Shown: piece by piece, positions 7,118 through 15,074 of the stretch
Numbering within the stretch: the stretch's first letter is position 1
Layout: every line of letters begins with the position of its first letter
Source: an uncultured Victivallales bacterium
GTDB lineage: Bacteria > Verrucomicrobiota > Lentisphaeria > Victivallales > UBA1829
Direction of reading: 5' to 3'
Assembly (NCBI GenBank): GCA_934661375.1
Contig: CAKUJH010000008.1
Coordinates: forward strand, 34,344-98,343
Length of the DNA stretch: 64,000 nt
Made by a program: the position numbers and the translations under genes
Notes under the pieces: model-generated
What the model saw: the letters and a program-made list of their open reading frames with translations, nothing else
What the model was told of the DNA's origin: nothing
Databases searched by the model: none

Positions 7118-9307
7118 ATGACGGATGAAAAGATGTCCCGGATTTGTGCGGTTGAAACCCATAAGGATGGGACGGCATCGGTATTTCAGCGTATGCCGGA
7201 CGGCTCGGTGGTCAAGAGTGAAATGCCGTTCAGGCCGTTTCTGCTGACGGCGTTCAATGCGTTTCCGGACGAGCTGCCGGGAATCCGGATGACGGAGCTT
7301 TCCGGCGAAGGGGATTTCCGTTTCCGGGCGGATTTCGACAATACGGAACTGTATGACGAAGCGGTCAAGACGCTGAAAAAGACTACGGGTTTTTCCGGCG
7401 GACAGCCCAATGCGCCGTTCCGTCTGTTTTCGGATATGACGCTGCAGTTTCTGATTCAGCATGATCTGCGGCTGTTCACCGGGATGGCTTTCCCTGAACT
7501 CCGGCGGATGCAGTTCGACATTGAAACGCTCTGCACGCCCGGTTACGAATTTCCGAATGCCGCCCGCCCGGATGATGCCGTCATCATCATTTCGCTGTCG
7601 GACAACACCGGCTGGGAAAAAGTGCTGTCGCTGGCGGATTATCCGTCCGAAAAGGAATTGCTGGAAGCCTTCTCGGCGGAAGTGGCGGAACGGGATCCCG
7701 ACGTGCTGGAAGGGCATAACATTTTCCGGTTTGACCTGCCGTATCTGGAAGCCCGCGCCAAACGCTGCAAAGCGAAACTGCGGCTGGGACGCGACGGTTC
7801 AACTCCCGCCAAACGCAATTCCCGTTTTTCCGTGGCGGAACGCATCATCAATTATACACGTTACGATATCTATGGACGGCATGTGTCGGACACCTGTTTC
7901 CTGCTGTATTTCTATGATGCCGTGCATCGCAATCTGGACAGCTACGGTCTGAAATATGCGGCGCGTCATTTTGGTGTGGCTGCGCCGGAACGCACCTATA
8001 TCGACGGTGCGAAAATTACGGACGCCTGGACGAACGACCGGGAAAACCTGCTTAAATATGCTCTGGATGATGTCCGCGAAACCCGTGCACTTTCCGCCAT
8101 TCTGTCGCCGAGCTGGTTCTACCAGACCCAGATTGTGCCGTTCGGTTATCAGAACTGCATGGTGCGCGGCAACGCCACCCGGATCGACGCTCTGTTCGCG
8201 GCGGAATACCTGAAAGCCGGACATGCGCTGCCCGCGCCGGAACGCGGCCGCTCCTTTGCCGGTGCGCTGACCCGTGCCTTTGACGCCGGCGTCTTTGAAC
8301 GGGTCGATCATTGCGACGTGCGTTCCCTGTATCCGTCCGTCATCCTTTCCGAGGGGTGGGTTCCCGCCCGCGATTCTCTGGCGGTTTTCCCTCAGTGGCT
8401 GAAACGTCTCCGCGCCTTCCGTCTGGAAGCCAAAGATGCCGCCAAAGCCGCCGAAACTCCGGAAAAAAAGGATTATTACGGCGCCTTGCAGTCCGCTTTC
8501 AAAATTCTGATCAACTCGTTTTACGGTTATCTGGGTTTTGAGCAGGGATTCCTGAATGATTTTTCCATGGCGGAAAAAGTCACGGCGCGCGGACGCGAAA
8601 TTCTGACGCTGATGCTGGATACGCTGGAATCGAACGGCTGCAAAATCATTGAAATGGATACGGACGGAATTTATTTTCAGGCGGGGAAAGATCAGACTTT
8701 GTCTACTGTCGGTGCCGCACTGGCAAAAGTTCTGCCGGAAGGAATCGGAGTTGATTTTGATGAATCCTATCAGGCGATGTTCTGTTACAAGAGCAAGAAT
8801 TATGCACTGCTGAACGCCAAAGGGGAAATTTCCATCACCGGAGCCGCTTTGAAATCGCGCGGACTGGAGCCGTTCCAGCGGCGGTATATGGAACGGATCA
8901 TTGCCGCTCTGCTCCGTCACGATTCCGCCGGGGCGAAGAAGGTTCACGATGATTTTGTGCAGGCTCTGACGAATCACTCTCTGCCGTTCGCTGATCTGGC
9001 AAAGAGTGAAACCTTGTCCGATTCCCTGGATACCTACAAACGCAAACTTGCCGGAGGTACGGGAAAACGCAGTGCCGCCTATGAGCTTGCCATCAAGTCC
9101 GGACGGGAATACCGGCAGGGCGATCAGGTCGCGTTCTACATTATCGGAGACAAAAAACGCGTGGCGGTGGTGGACAGTTCCAAACTGCTGACCGAAGCCG
9201 ATGAAAAAATCCGCGATGAAAATGTGCCGTACTATCTGGATAAACTGGAGGAACTGCGCCGCAAATTTGCTCCGTTCTTCACGGCGCAGGACGATCTGTT
9301 TGCCTGA
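7118..9307 (+). CDS. polB: Family B DNA polymerase with 3'-5' exonuclease
   Basis: The 729-residue protein has the exonuclease Exo I motif FDIETL (Asp134, Glu136) and an Exo II-like EGHNIFRFDLPYL. The polymerase motif A is DVRSLYPSVI (Asp400), the motif B region is ALQSAFKILINSFYGYLGF, and motif C is MDTDGIY (Asp514, Asp516). All catalytic acids expected for an active proofreading polymerase are present. It is close in length to E. coli Pol II, so a repair or translesion role is likely, although a Pol II assignment is not certain. GGGGAGGGCGG precedes the ATG. It follows topA by 20 nt and converges head-on with murD, sharing no intergenic space. Confidence 0.92.
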   Translation: MTDEKMSRICAVETHKDGTASVFQRMPDGSVVKSEMPFRPFLLTAFNAFPDELPGIRMTELSGEGDFRFRADFDNTELYDEAVKTLKKTTGFSGGQPNAPFRLFSDMTLQFLIQHDLRLFTGMAFPELRRMQFDIETLCTPGYEFPNAARPDDAVIIISLSDNTGWEKVLSLADYPSEKELLEAFSAEVAERDPDVLEGHNIFRFDLPYLEARAKRCKAKLRLGRDGSTPAKRNSRFSVAERIINYTRYDIYGRHVSDTCFLLYFYDAVHRNLDSYGLKYAARHFGVAAPERTYIDGAKITDAWTNDRENLLKYALDDVRETRALSAILSPSWFYQTQIVPFGYQNCMVRGNATRIDALFAAEYLKAGHALPAPERGRSFAGALTRAFDAGVFERVDHCDVRSLYPSVILSEGWVPARDSLAVFPQWLKRLRAFRLEAKDAAKAAETPEKKDYYGALQSAFKILINSFYGYLGFEQGFLNDFSMAEKVTARGREILTLMLDTLESNGCKIIEMDTDGIYFQAGKDQTLSTVGAALAKVLPEGIGVDFDESYQAMFCYKSKNYALLNAKGEISITGAALKSRGLEPFQRRYMERIIAALLRHDSAGAKKVHDDFVQALTNHSLPFADLAKSETLSDSLDTYKRKLAGGTGKRSAAYELAIKSGREYRQGDQVAFYIIGDKKRVAVVDSSKLLTEADEKIRDENVPYYLDKLEELRRKFAPFFTAQDDLFA

Positions 9308-10690
9308 TTAGGGGCGACGGCTGTCAATCCATTGCCGGACCAGCGACTTGAAAATGTCGCCGCGTTCGGCATAATTTTTGAACATGTCCATGCTCGCCGT
9401 GGCAGGGGACAGCATCACGCAGTCGCCGGGCAGGGCGGCTTCGCAGGCTTCTTTCACGGCTTCTTCAAAACTATCCGACGTACGGAACTGCACCTTGCCG
9501 GACAGTTCGGCGGAAATCGTATCGCGGCAGCGTCCGATCAGAAAAGCCTGCCGGATATGCGGCAGGGAAATTTCCAGTTCGGAAAAATCCATGCCTTTGT
9601 CCAGACCGCCGAGAATCAGCAGCAGATTTCTGCCGTTGGCGAACTGGCGGACCGCCGCATTGACGGCGTGGGGATTGGTCGCTTTGGAATCGTTGACAAA
9701 ACGGATGCCGTTGTATTCGGCAAAGACTTCCATGCGGTGCGGACTGCACCGGAACGCTTGCAGCGCTTCGGAAGTTTCCGGACGGAACAGAGCATCTTCT
9801 CCGCGGACGGCGCGCAGCATGGCAAGAGCCGCCATCATGTTTTCCGCATTGTGAAGTCCCTGAAGATGTCCGCCCGCAGTGTCATAAATTTTCCGTCCGC
9901 GAAACACAATGACGCCATCGGCATTCAAAGAGAAATCCGCTTCCGGATCGACGGCGGAGAAGGTGGTCATTTCTGTATTCGGCAGAAACTTATCCGCCCA
10001 GGGACGCAGATTGCTGTTGATGATCCGCTGTTCCGGGGGACGCTCCGCGGTCAGCACTTTGAACTTGGTCCGGGCATATTCTTCCAGAGAGCCATGACGG
10101 TCGATATGGTCGCTGGCAAGGTTCAGGACAGCGGCGGGGCAAGCCGGAAACGCAGCGATGTTTTCCAGCTGAAAGGAACTGGTTTCGATGACCAGACATT
10201 CCAGTTTCCGCCGGCTGGTTTCCTGTACGCAGCCGCTGAGGGCGGTTCCGATGTTGCCGGCACTTTCGGCATTGACGCCGTGCGCCCGGAGCAGTGCGGT
10301 GGTCAGTTCTGTGGTGGTGGTTTTGCCGTTGGTTCCCGTGATGGAAACAAACGGACAATGGATGTTCCGCAGGGCGAATTCCAGTTCACTGAGCCATTTG
10401 CCGCCGGGGATCAGGGCATTTTTCGCCGCCTGATAAAGCGGAGTGTTTTTCCGGATTCCGGGGCTGACAACCACTGTTCCGCAGTCCGGCAGCCGCTGTT
10501 CTGCAGTCCAGCCGGGGAAAAAACGCAGACCGGGCTGAATCTGCCGCAGCTGTTCCGTTTCCGTGTGCATAGCCGGCGAATCGTGTTCGTCGGCTATGAC
10601 AATATTTTTTCCGAGCGAGACAGCCAGCCGTGCCGCCGCTTTGCCGCTGACGCCGTATCCGCAGATCAGAATGATGTCTTCCGTTTTCAT
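9308..10690 (-). CDS. murD: UDP-N-acetylmuramoyl-L-alanine--D-glutamate ligase
   Basis: The 460-residue protein has the Mur ligase architecture. The N-terminal Rossmann-like UDP-binding domain begins ILICGYGVSGKAAARL and includes VVVSPGI. The ATP-binding loop is SITGTNGKTTTTEL, followed by HR-type and NDSKATNPHAV motifs. It adds D-glutamate to UDP-MurNAc-L-Ala in the cytosolic stage of peptidoglycan synthesis. The gene sits apart from the dcw-like cluster at 17.3-21.3 kb, which is unusual since murD normally lies within it. The start at 10690 has a usable AAGG upstream. Confidence 0.93.
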   Translation of the reverse strand: MKTEDIILICGYGVSGKAAARLAVSLGKNIVIADEHDSPAMHTETEQLRQIQPGLRFFPGWTAEQRLPDCGTVVVSPGIRKNTPLYQAAKNALIPGGKWLSELEFALRNIHCPFVSITGTNGKTTTTELTTALLRAHGVNAESAGNIGTALSGCVQETSRRKLECLVIETSSFQLENIAAFPACPAAVLNLASDHIDRHGSLEEYARTKFKVLTAERPPEQRIINSNLRPWADKFLPNTEMTTFSAVDPEADFSLNADGVIVFRGRKIYDTAGGHLQGLHNAENMMAALAMLRAVRGEDALFRPETSEALQAFRCSPHRMEVFAEYNGIRFVNDSKATNPHAVNAAVRQFANGRNLLLILGGLDKGMDFSELEISLPHIRQAFLIGRCRDTISAELSGKVQFRTSDSFEEAVKEACEAALPGDCVMLSPATASMDMFKNYAERGDIFKSLVRQWIDSRRP

Positions 10691-10847
10691 GATAACCCTT
10701 TCCTGTCCGGACGGCTCTCCGCCGTTTTTGCCGGAATCTGGTGTAATATATCCGTTCCGGAAGGTTTTTCAATGGCGGAAATGCGCAGCCTCCGGCGGAG
10801 ACGGGCGCGGGAAATGCGTTTTTTTTGAATTTCGTCACAGCCGGATA

Positions 10848-10875
10848 TTGAAAAACAGTTCGATCATGGTATGTT
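10848..10875 (+). promoter_or_regulatory. Likely promoter for the secreted protein at 10908
   Basis: TTGAAA (10848-10853) and TATGTT (10870-10875) are spaced 16 nt apart, about 30 nt before the start codon. Confidence 0.45.
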
Positions 10876-10907
10876 ATGGGGAAAGTGAATTCAGGAGACT
10901 GCGCAAA

Positions 10908-11465
10908 ATGATGAAATATATATTGATACTGTTTTTGTGTGCGGCGGCTGGAATACAGATTTACGCACAGGAAAAAACGTCTTCGGCAGTAAAGAAGGTT
11001 CTGCCGCGAATCCGGGCAGGGGCGATTCAGAATGCGAATTTCAGTACATCCCGCCCCGAATCGTTCAGTCCGTCTCCCGCGGCAGGCAAATCTTCTCCGG
11101 CATGGGCGGAGTTGACCCTGATTCTTGACCCCGGCCGCGCGGTCAGTATTTTTGATTATGCTCTGCGCAAGGACGGCACGGAATATCCGTGTCTGGATAT
11201 GGCGGAGAACCAGGATGCGTTTCAGGGAAAGAAACGGAATTACAGCGATTCCCAGTCCGAGCGCAAATGCCGTCTGCTGTTCGCTGTGCCGTCGGTGGAT
11301 GATGAGTATGAAATAGTGTTCAAGCTGCTGCCCGGCGAAGAAGATCCGGTCAAACTGAATGAAAAAGCACCACCTCCGCCTCCGGAATCTGCGCCGGAAC
11401 CCGCAGAGGGGACAGCTGCACCGGAAGAAAATGCAGCTCCGGAAAACGAAAAAACAGGGAAATAA
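10908..11465 (+). CDS. Secreted protein with proline/glutamate-rich tail, unknown function
   Basis: The start at 10908 is preferred because AGGAGA precedes it and a signal peptide follows directly (YILILFLCAAAGIQIYAQ). The frame extends upstream only through the divergent murD region. The mature ~165 residues contain a beta-rich part (WAELTLILDPGRAVSIFDYAL). They end in a low-complexity, acidic, proline-rich tail (PPPPPESAPEPAEGTAAPEE) that probably does not fold. I do not recognise a family. The next gene starts 56 nt downstream, so the two may share a transcript. Confidence 0.65.
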   Translation: MMKYILILFLCAAAGIQIYAQEKTSSAVKKVLPRIRAGAIQNANFSTSRPESFSPSPAAGKSSPAWAELTLILDPGRAVSIFDYALRKDGTEYPCLDMAENQDAFQGKKRNYSDSQSERKCRLLFAVPSVDDEYEIVFKLLPGEEDPVKLNEKAPPPPPESAPEPAEGTAAPEENAAPENEKTGK

Positions 11466-11521
11466 ATATCCGGCGGGAATGCTTGCCGTTCCCCGGCTTC
11501 AGTAATAAAGGATTGGGTATC

Positions 11522-12160
11522 ATGAGTATTGCCAGAGAAGAAGGTCCATGGCTGCGCGCCGGGGAAACTCTGCTGTGTTTCGGCGACAGTCTCACTGCCG
11601 CGGCGAACGGTTATGTCAAAACACTGCAGGAGGAATTGCAGTTCCGGGGCGTCAAAGTGCTGAACGCCGGGCTGGGCGGCGACAAGACTCCGCTTGCCCT
11701 GACCCGTCTGAAAACGGATGTGATTGACCGCAAGCCCGATGCCGTCAGCATATTTTTCGGCAACAACGACTCGCTGATCGGACGCGGAGAATGGCGCGAT
11801 GAACCGGTCATTTCCCCCTTGACGTTTGAAGAAAACCTGAAATGGATCATTCATCTCTGCCGTCTGCTCGGCGGAATCCGCAAGTTCAGCATCAATACCG
11901 TAACCGGGCGTCTGGAAGGTCGGCTGTACCATGAATTCGGCGATCTGCTCCGCGAATATTGTCTGGCGGCACGCCGGGCGGCGGATTCCATGTCCGCACG
12001 GCTGGTTCCGCTGGATACGGTCTTTGCCGATCTCCGCGAAAAGAACCGCGGCAGCACTTCGCCGGAAGGTCTGCTCTATACGAAAGACGGGCTGCACATG
12101 AACGACGAAGGCTACGCCATCATAGCCCGCACGATGCTTCGGGAATGGAACCTGTTATGA
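11522..12160 (+). CDS. SGNH/GDSL-family hydrolase
   Basis: Block I of the SGNH family is clear near the N-terminus (LLCFGDSLTAAANGY, with catalytic Ser in GDS). Block II Gly is in LNAGLGGDKT, block III Asn in FFGNNDS, and the C-terminal Asp-x-x-His equivalent is in KDGLHMNDEGY. The protein has 212 residues. Members are esterases or lipases acting on acylated sugars, lipids or peptidoglycan; no signal peptide is seen, so it is probably cytosolic. The start at 11522 fits an AAAGGATT upstream better than the in-frame ATG at 11483. Its stop overlaps the start of the next gene (ATGA), indicating translational coupling. Confidence 0.88.
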   Translation: MSIAREEGPWLRAGETLLCFGDSLTAAANGYVKTLQEELQFRGVKVLNAGLGGDKTPLALTRLKTDVIDRKPDAVSIFFGNNDSLIGRGEWRDEPVISPLTFEENLKWIIHLCRLLGGIRKFSINTVTGRLEGRLYHEFGDLLREYCLAARRAADSMSARLVPLDTVFADLREKNRGSTSPEGLLYTKDGLHMNDEGYAIIARTMLREWNLL

Positions 12161-12795
12161 CTACGGATTTCACTTTGATTCGGCATGGTCAGACTTCCGC
12201 GAACATGGCGGGGATTCTGCAGGGATTTCTGAACACCGATCTGGATGAGACGGGAATCCGGCAGGCGGAATGTGCGGCGGAACGGCTGCGGGATGAAAAG
12301 TTTGACTGTATTTTCAGCAGTGATCTCAAACGCGCCATGCAGACTGCACAGATCATTGCGCGTTTTCATGATCTGGAAGTTGTTCCGGTGAAGGAACTGC
12401 GGGAATGGCATCTGGGCGATTTGGAAGGGCATCCGTGTCATGATTTGAAGGAACAGTATCCGGAAATCATGCATTGCTTCGGTCTGGACGGCGGAGAAGT
12501 CGTCGTGCCGGGCGGTGAAAGCCGGCTGGAATTTTTCCGGAGGGTCGCGGACTGTCTGGAATCCATGGCGGAAAAACATGCGGGAAAACGAATCCTGCTG
12601 ATTACCCACGGCGGCGTTCTGCGGGCGGTATTCCGGCATGTGGTCGGCATGGTAACGGCGCAGGCGATGATTCCCGTGACCAGCAACGCCAGCTACACGC
12701 ATTTCGTGAAACGGGACAAGCTCTGGCAGCTCTGCTGCTGGAATGACGTCAGCCATCTGAAAAGCGTCGGAGTCCGTGCCAGTTCCACTTTCTGA
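12157..12795 (+). CDS. Histidine phosphatase (phosphoglycerate mutase-like) family protein
   Basis: The 212-residue protein starts with the RHG signature LIRHGQTSANMAGILQG (phospho-acceptor His). It has the second catalytic histidine in ITHGGVLRAV and a conserved Glu in ELREWHLGDLEG. It resembles the broad-specificity phosphatase/CobC/PhoE branch more than glycolytic PGM. The substrate is unknown. It starts inside the stop of the SGNH hydrolase gene (ATGA), so the two are translated together and may act on the same compound. Confidence 0.88.
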   Translation: MTTDFTLIRHGQTSANMAGILQGFLNTDLDETGIRQAECAAERLRDEKFDCIFSSDLKRAMQTAQIIARFHDLEVVPVKELREWHLGDLEGHPCHDLKEQYPEIMHCFGLDGGEVVVPGGESRLEFFRRVADCLESMAEKHAGKRILLITHGGVLRAVFRHVVGMVTAQAMIPVTSNASYTHFVKRDKLWQLCCWNDVSHLKSVGVRASSTF

Positions 12796-12798
12796 AAA

Positions 12799-13614
12799 TC
12801 ATTTCTTTTTCTGAATCAGAAATTTGGAACGGAACAGCCGGGGAGATATTCCGTTTTTCCGTTTGAAATAATTGGAAAAATAGTATTGATCGGAAAAAGC
12901 CAGCAGTGCGGAAATTTCCTTGATGGACAGTGTGGAATAAAGCAGGAGCCGGCGTGCTCTTTCCATTTTGCGCGACATCAGATATTCGTATGGCGTAACC
13001 TTGAAATGGGTGTGGAACATGCGGATGAGGTGCGCTTCGGAAATGCTGAGTCCTGCGGCGAATTCTTCCAGACGGAAATTATTTTCCACGGCGTCATCCA
13101 GTGCCAGTTTCAGTTTTTCGATTTCCTGCGGCAGCTGTGATTTCATGCCGTAGACCTGGTGTGCCGCTTCCTGCACGAACTGATGAAAAATCAGCGCCGC
13201 CTGCTGATTAGAGGTAACGGAATTGAAGTTGACGGATGCCATTTCCTCGAAATATTTTTTCAGAACAGGGCAGTTCTGGATGCAGTAGACTTCATCCAGC
13301 TTGTATGCGCGGAGCAGGGAGTGCATCAGTTCGCCGCCGACCACGAAAAAAAGCTTGTACCACGGTTCATCACGGTCCGGCCAGTAGGTGTGACTGCTGC
13401 CCGGCGTGAGGAAATAGAGTCCGTTCTGCCTGACATGGAATGACTTTCCGTTGATTTCGAGGTGTCCCGAACCGCTGCGGATATATTCCACGGTGCAGTC
13501 CTCGTATGCAGTGCGGCTGATGACGGGCGTGCGTGCCGTGGTGCCGACTTCCGTGGCGGCGTACAGCACAAACGGAAAGTCATTTTCATAGGTGATGGTA
13601 TAGTCCGACATCAA
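12799..13614 (-). CDS. AraC-family transcriptional regulator
   Basis: The 271-residue protein has an N-terminal cupin-like sensor (SGSGHLEINGKSFHVRQNGLYFLTPGS) and a C-terminal pair of helix-turn-helix motifs. The first is FRLEEFAAGLSISEAHLIRMF; the second is SIKEISALLAFSDQYYFSNYF followed by KRKNGISPRLFR, the AraC signature. It probably senses a sugar or uronate. It is divergent from the Gfo/Idh/MocA gene at 13759, its most likely target, with the shared control region between them. Confidence 0.92.
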   Translation of the reverse strand: MMSDYTITYENDFPFVLYAATEVGTTARTPVISRTAYEDCTVEYIRSGSGHLEINGKSFHVRQNGLYFLTPGSSHTYWPDRDEPWYKLFFVVGGELMHSLLRAYKLDEVYCIQNCPVLKKYFEEMASVNFNSVTSNQQAALIFHQFVQEAAHQVYGMKSQLPQEIEKLKLALDDAVENNFRLEEFAAGLSISEAHLIRMFHTHFKVTPYEYLMSRKMERARRLLLYSTLSIKEISALLAFSDQYYFSNYFKRKNGISPRLFRSKFLIQKKK

Positions 13615-13675
13615 TATTCCTCATTCTTTGTTTTATTTTCCTCATGGTTTTTTCGCAAGAAAAACAGGAAATGAT

Positions 13676-13703
13676 TTGACGTTTTCATTTAACTTATTAC
13701 ATT
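13676..13703 (+). promoter_or_regulatory. Probable promoter between the AraC regulator and its divergent target
   Basis: TTGACG (13676-13681) is followed after 16 nt by TACATT (13698-13703), within a very AT-rich stretch. It would drive the dehydrogenase gene. Confidence 0.4.
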
Positions 13704-13758
13704 ATATCATAAATGAAGAATTTCAATCCCGAAACCATTTAACAGAATGGAGATTTTT

Positions 13759-14931
13759 ATGAAAACATTGAAGATCGGAGCAATTGCGACCGGCGGACGC
13801 GGTCACAATGCGTGGCAGGCTCACTGCCCGGAAAAGGGAGTGTACATGGTTGCCGGAGCGGACATCAACCCGAAGGCAAACGAAGAATTCAAGGAAAAAT
13901 TCCCTGATGCAGACATTTTCACCGACTACCGGGATCTGCTGAAAGTCAAAGATATTGATGCGGTGTTCATTTCCACCCCGGACTACCTGCACGAAGAAAT
14001 GGCGATCGACGCCCTCAAAGCCGGCAAAGCCGTTTACCTGGAAAAACCGATGGCTATCACCATCGAAGGATGCGACCGCATTCTCCGCACAGCGTACGAA
14101 ACCGGTTCCAAGCTGTTCATCGGCCACAACATGCGCCATTTCCCCGTGATCCTGAAAATGAAGGAAATCATTGATTCCGGCATGATCGGTCAGATTCAGT
14201 GCGGCTGGTGCCGCCATTTCATCGGATACGGAGGCGACGCCTATTTCCGTGACTGGCACTCCGAACAGCGTTATTCCAACGGTCTGCTCCTGCAGAAAGG
14301 CGCACATGACATCGACGTAATGCACTGGCTGATGGGCTCTTACACCAAATCCGTGGTCGGCATGGGCATGCTCTCCGTCTACAACCGCTGCGGACGCCGT
14401 TCTCCGGAAACTCCGGGATGCGCCAAATGGGATGCCGCGCAATACCCGCCGCTCACCCAGACCGGATTCTCGCCGGTCATTGATGTGGAAGACCACAACA
14501 TGATCATGATGCAGCTGGAAAGCGGCGCGCAGGCGACTTACATGCAGTGCCACTACGCCCCGGATGCCGAACGCAACTACACCTTCATCGGCACGGAAGG
14601 CCGCGTTGAAAACAACGGCGACTCCGGCGACGCAGAAGTGCTGGTCTGGAACCGCCGCGGTCCGCGTCAGACTCCGGACATCATCTTCAAGGTCAAGCCC
14701 CCGCTGGTGAATGCTTCTCACGGCGGCGCGGACTACCCGATTGTCCAGAACTTCCTGGATTTCGTCCGTTACGATGCCAAGACCAATACATCCCCGATCG
14801 CCGCGCGTATGGCGGTCGCCACCGGTGTGCTGGGTCATTACTCCATGCGCAACGGCAACAACCGGCAGGACATCCCTGAACTGCCGAAGGAGCTGGTCGA
14901 ATACTTTGAAAACGGTCAGAAAAAGAAATAA
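13759..14931 (+). CDS. Gfo/Idh/MocA family oxidoreductase
   Basis: The start at 13759 is chosen because GGAGA lies just before it; the in-frame ATG at 13747 overlaps that ribosome-binding site. The 390-residue protein has a Rossmann N-terminus (KIGAIATGGRGHNAW), the EKP motif (VYLEKPMAITIEGCD) and the second-domain signature LLLQKGAHDIDVMHWLMG. It is longer than the other two copies in this window because of an insertion around the RCGRRSPETPGCAKWD segment. It probably oxidises a sugar or inositol derivative. A terminator follows. Control by the divergent AraC protein is an inference from position. Confidence 0.88.
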   Translation: MKTLKIGAIATGGRGHNAWQAHCPEKGVYMVAGADINPKANEEFKEKFPDADIFTDYRDLLKVKDIDAVFISTPDYLHEEMAIDALKAGKAVYLEKPMAITIEGCDRILRTAYETGSKLFIGHNMRHFPVILKMKEIIDSGMIGQIQCGWCRHFIGYGGDAYFRDWHSEQRYSNGLLLQKGAHDIDVMHWLMGSYTKSVVGMGMLSVYNRCGRRSPETPGCAKWDAAQYPPLTQTGFSPVIDVEDHNMIMMQLESGAQATYMQCHYAPDAERNYTFIGTEGRVENNGDSGDAEVLVWNRRGPRQTPDIIFKVKPPLVNASHGGADYPIVQNFLDFVRYDAKTNTSPIAARMAVATGVLGHYSMRNGNNRQDIPELPKELVEYFENGQKKK

Positions 14932-14956
14932 TTCCGGCTGTTTCAACAGTGATTCC

Positions 14957-14994
14957 AAAACCGCGTTTCCTTTCCGGATTCGCGGTTTTTTTTT
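14957..14994 (+). terminator. Terminator after the dehydrogenase gene
   Basis: AAAACCGCG pairs with CGCGGTTTT, followed by a long T run. Confidence 0.88.
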
Positions 14995-15074
14995 GTTTTT
15001 TCGTCCCTGCGCGCCTTGACATCCGCCGCTGATTGTTTATATTGGCTTATAAATATGACAACGGAGATAAGAGA

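Noticed and set aside
10563..10907. N-terminal extension of the secreted protein gene at 10908
   Set aside because: It would run antisense through murD and through the promoter, while a ribosome-binding site and signal peptide mark 10908.
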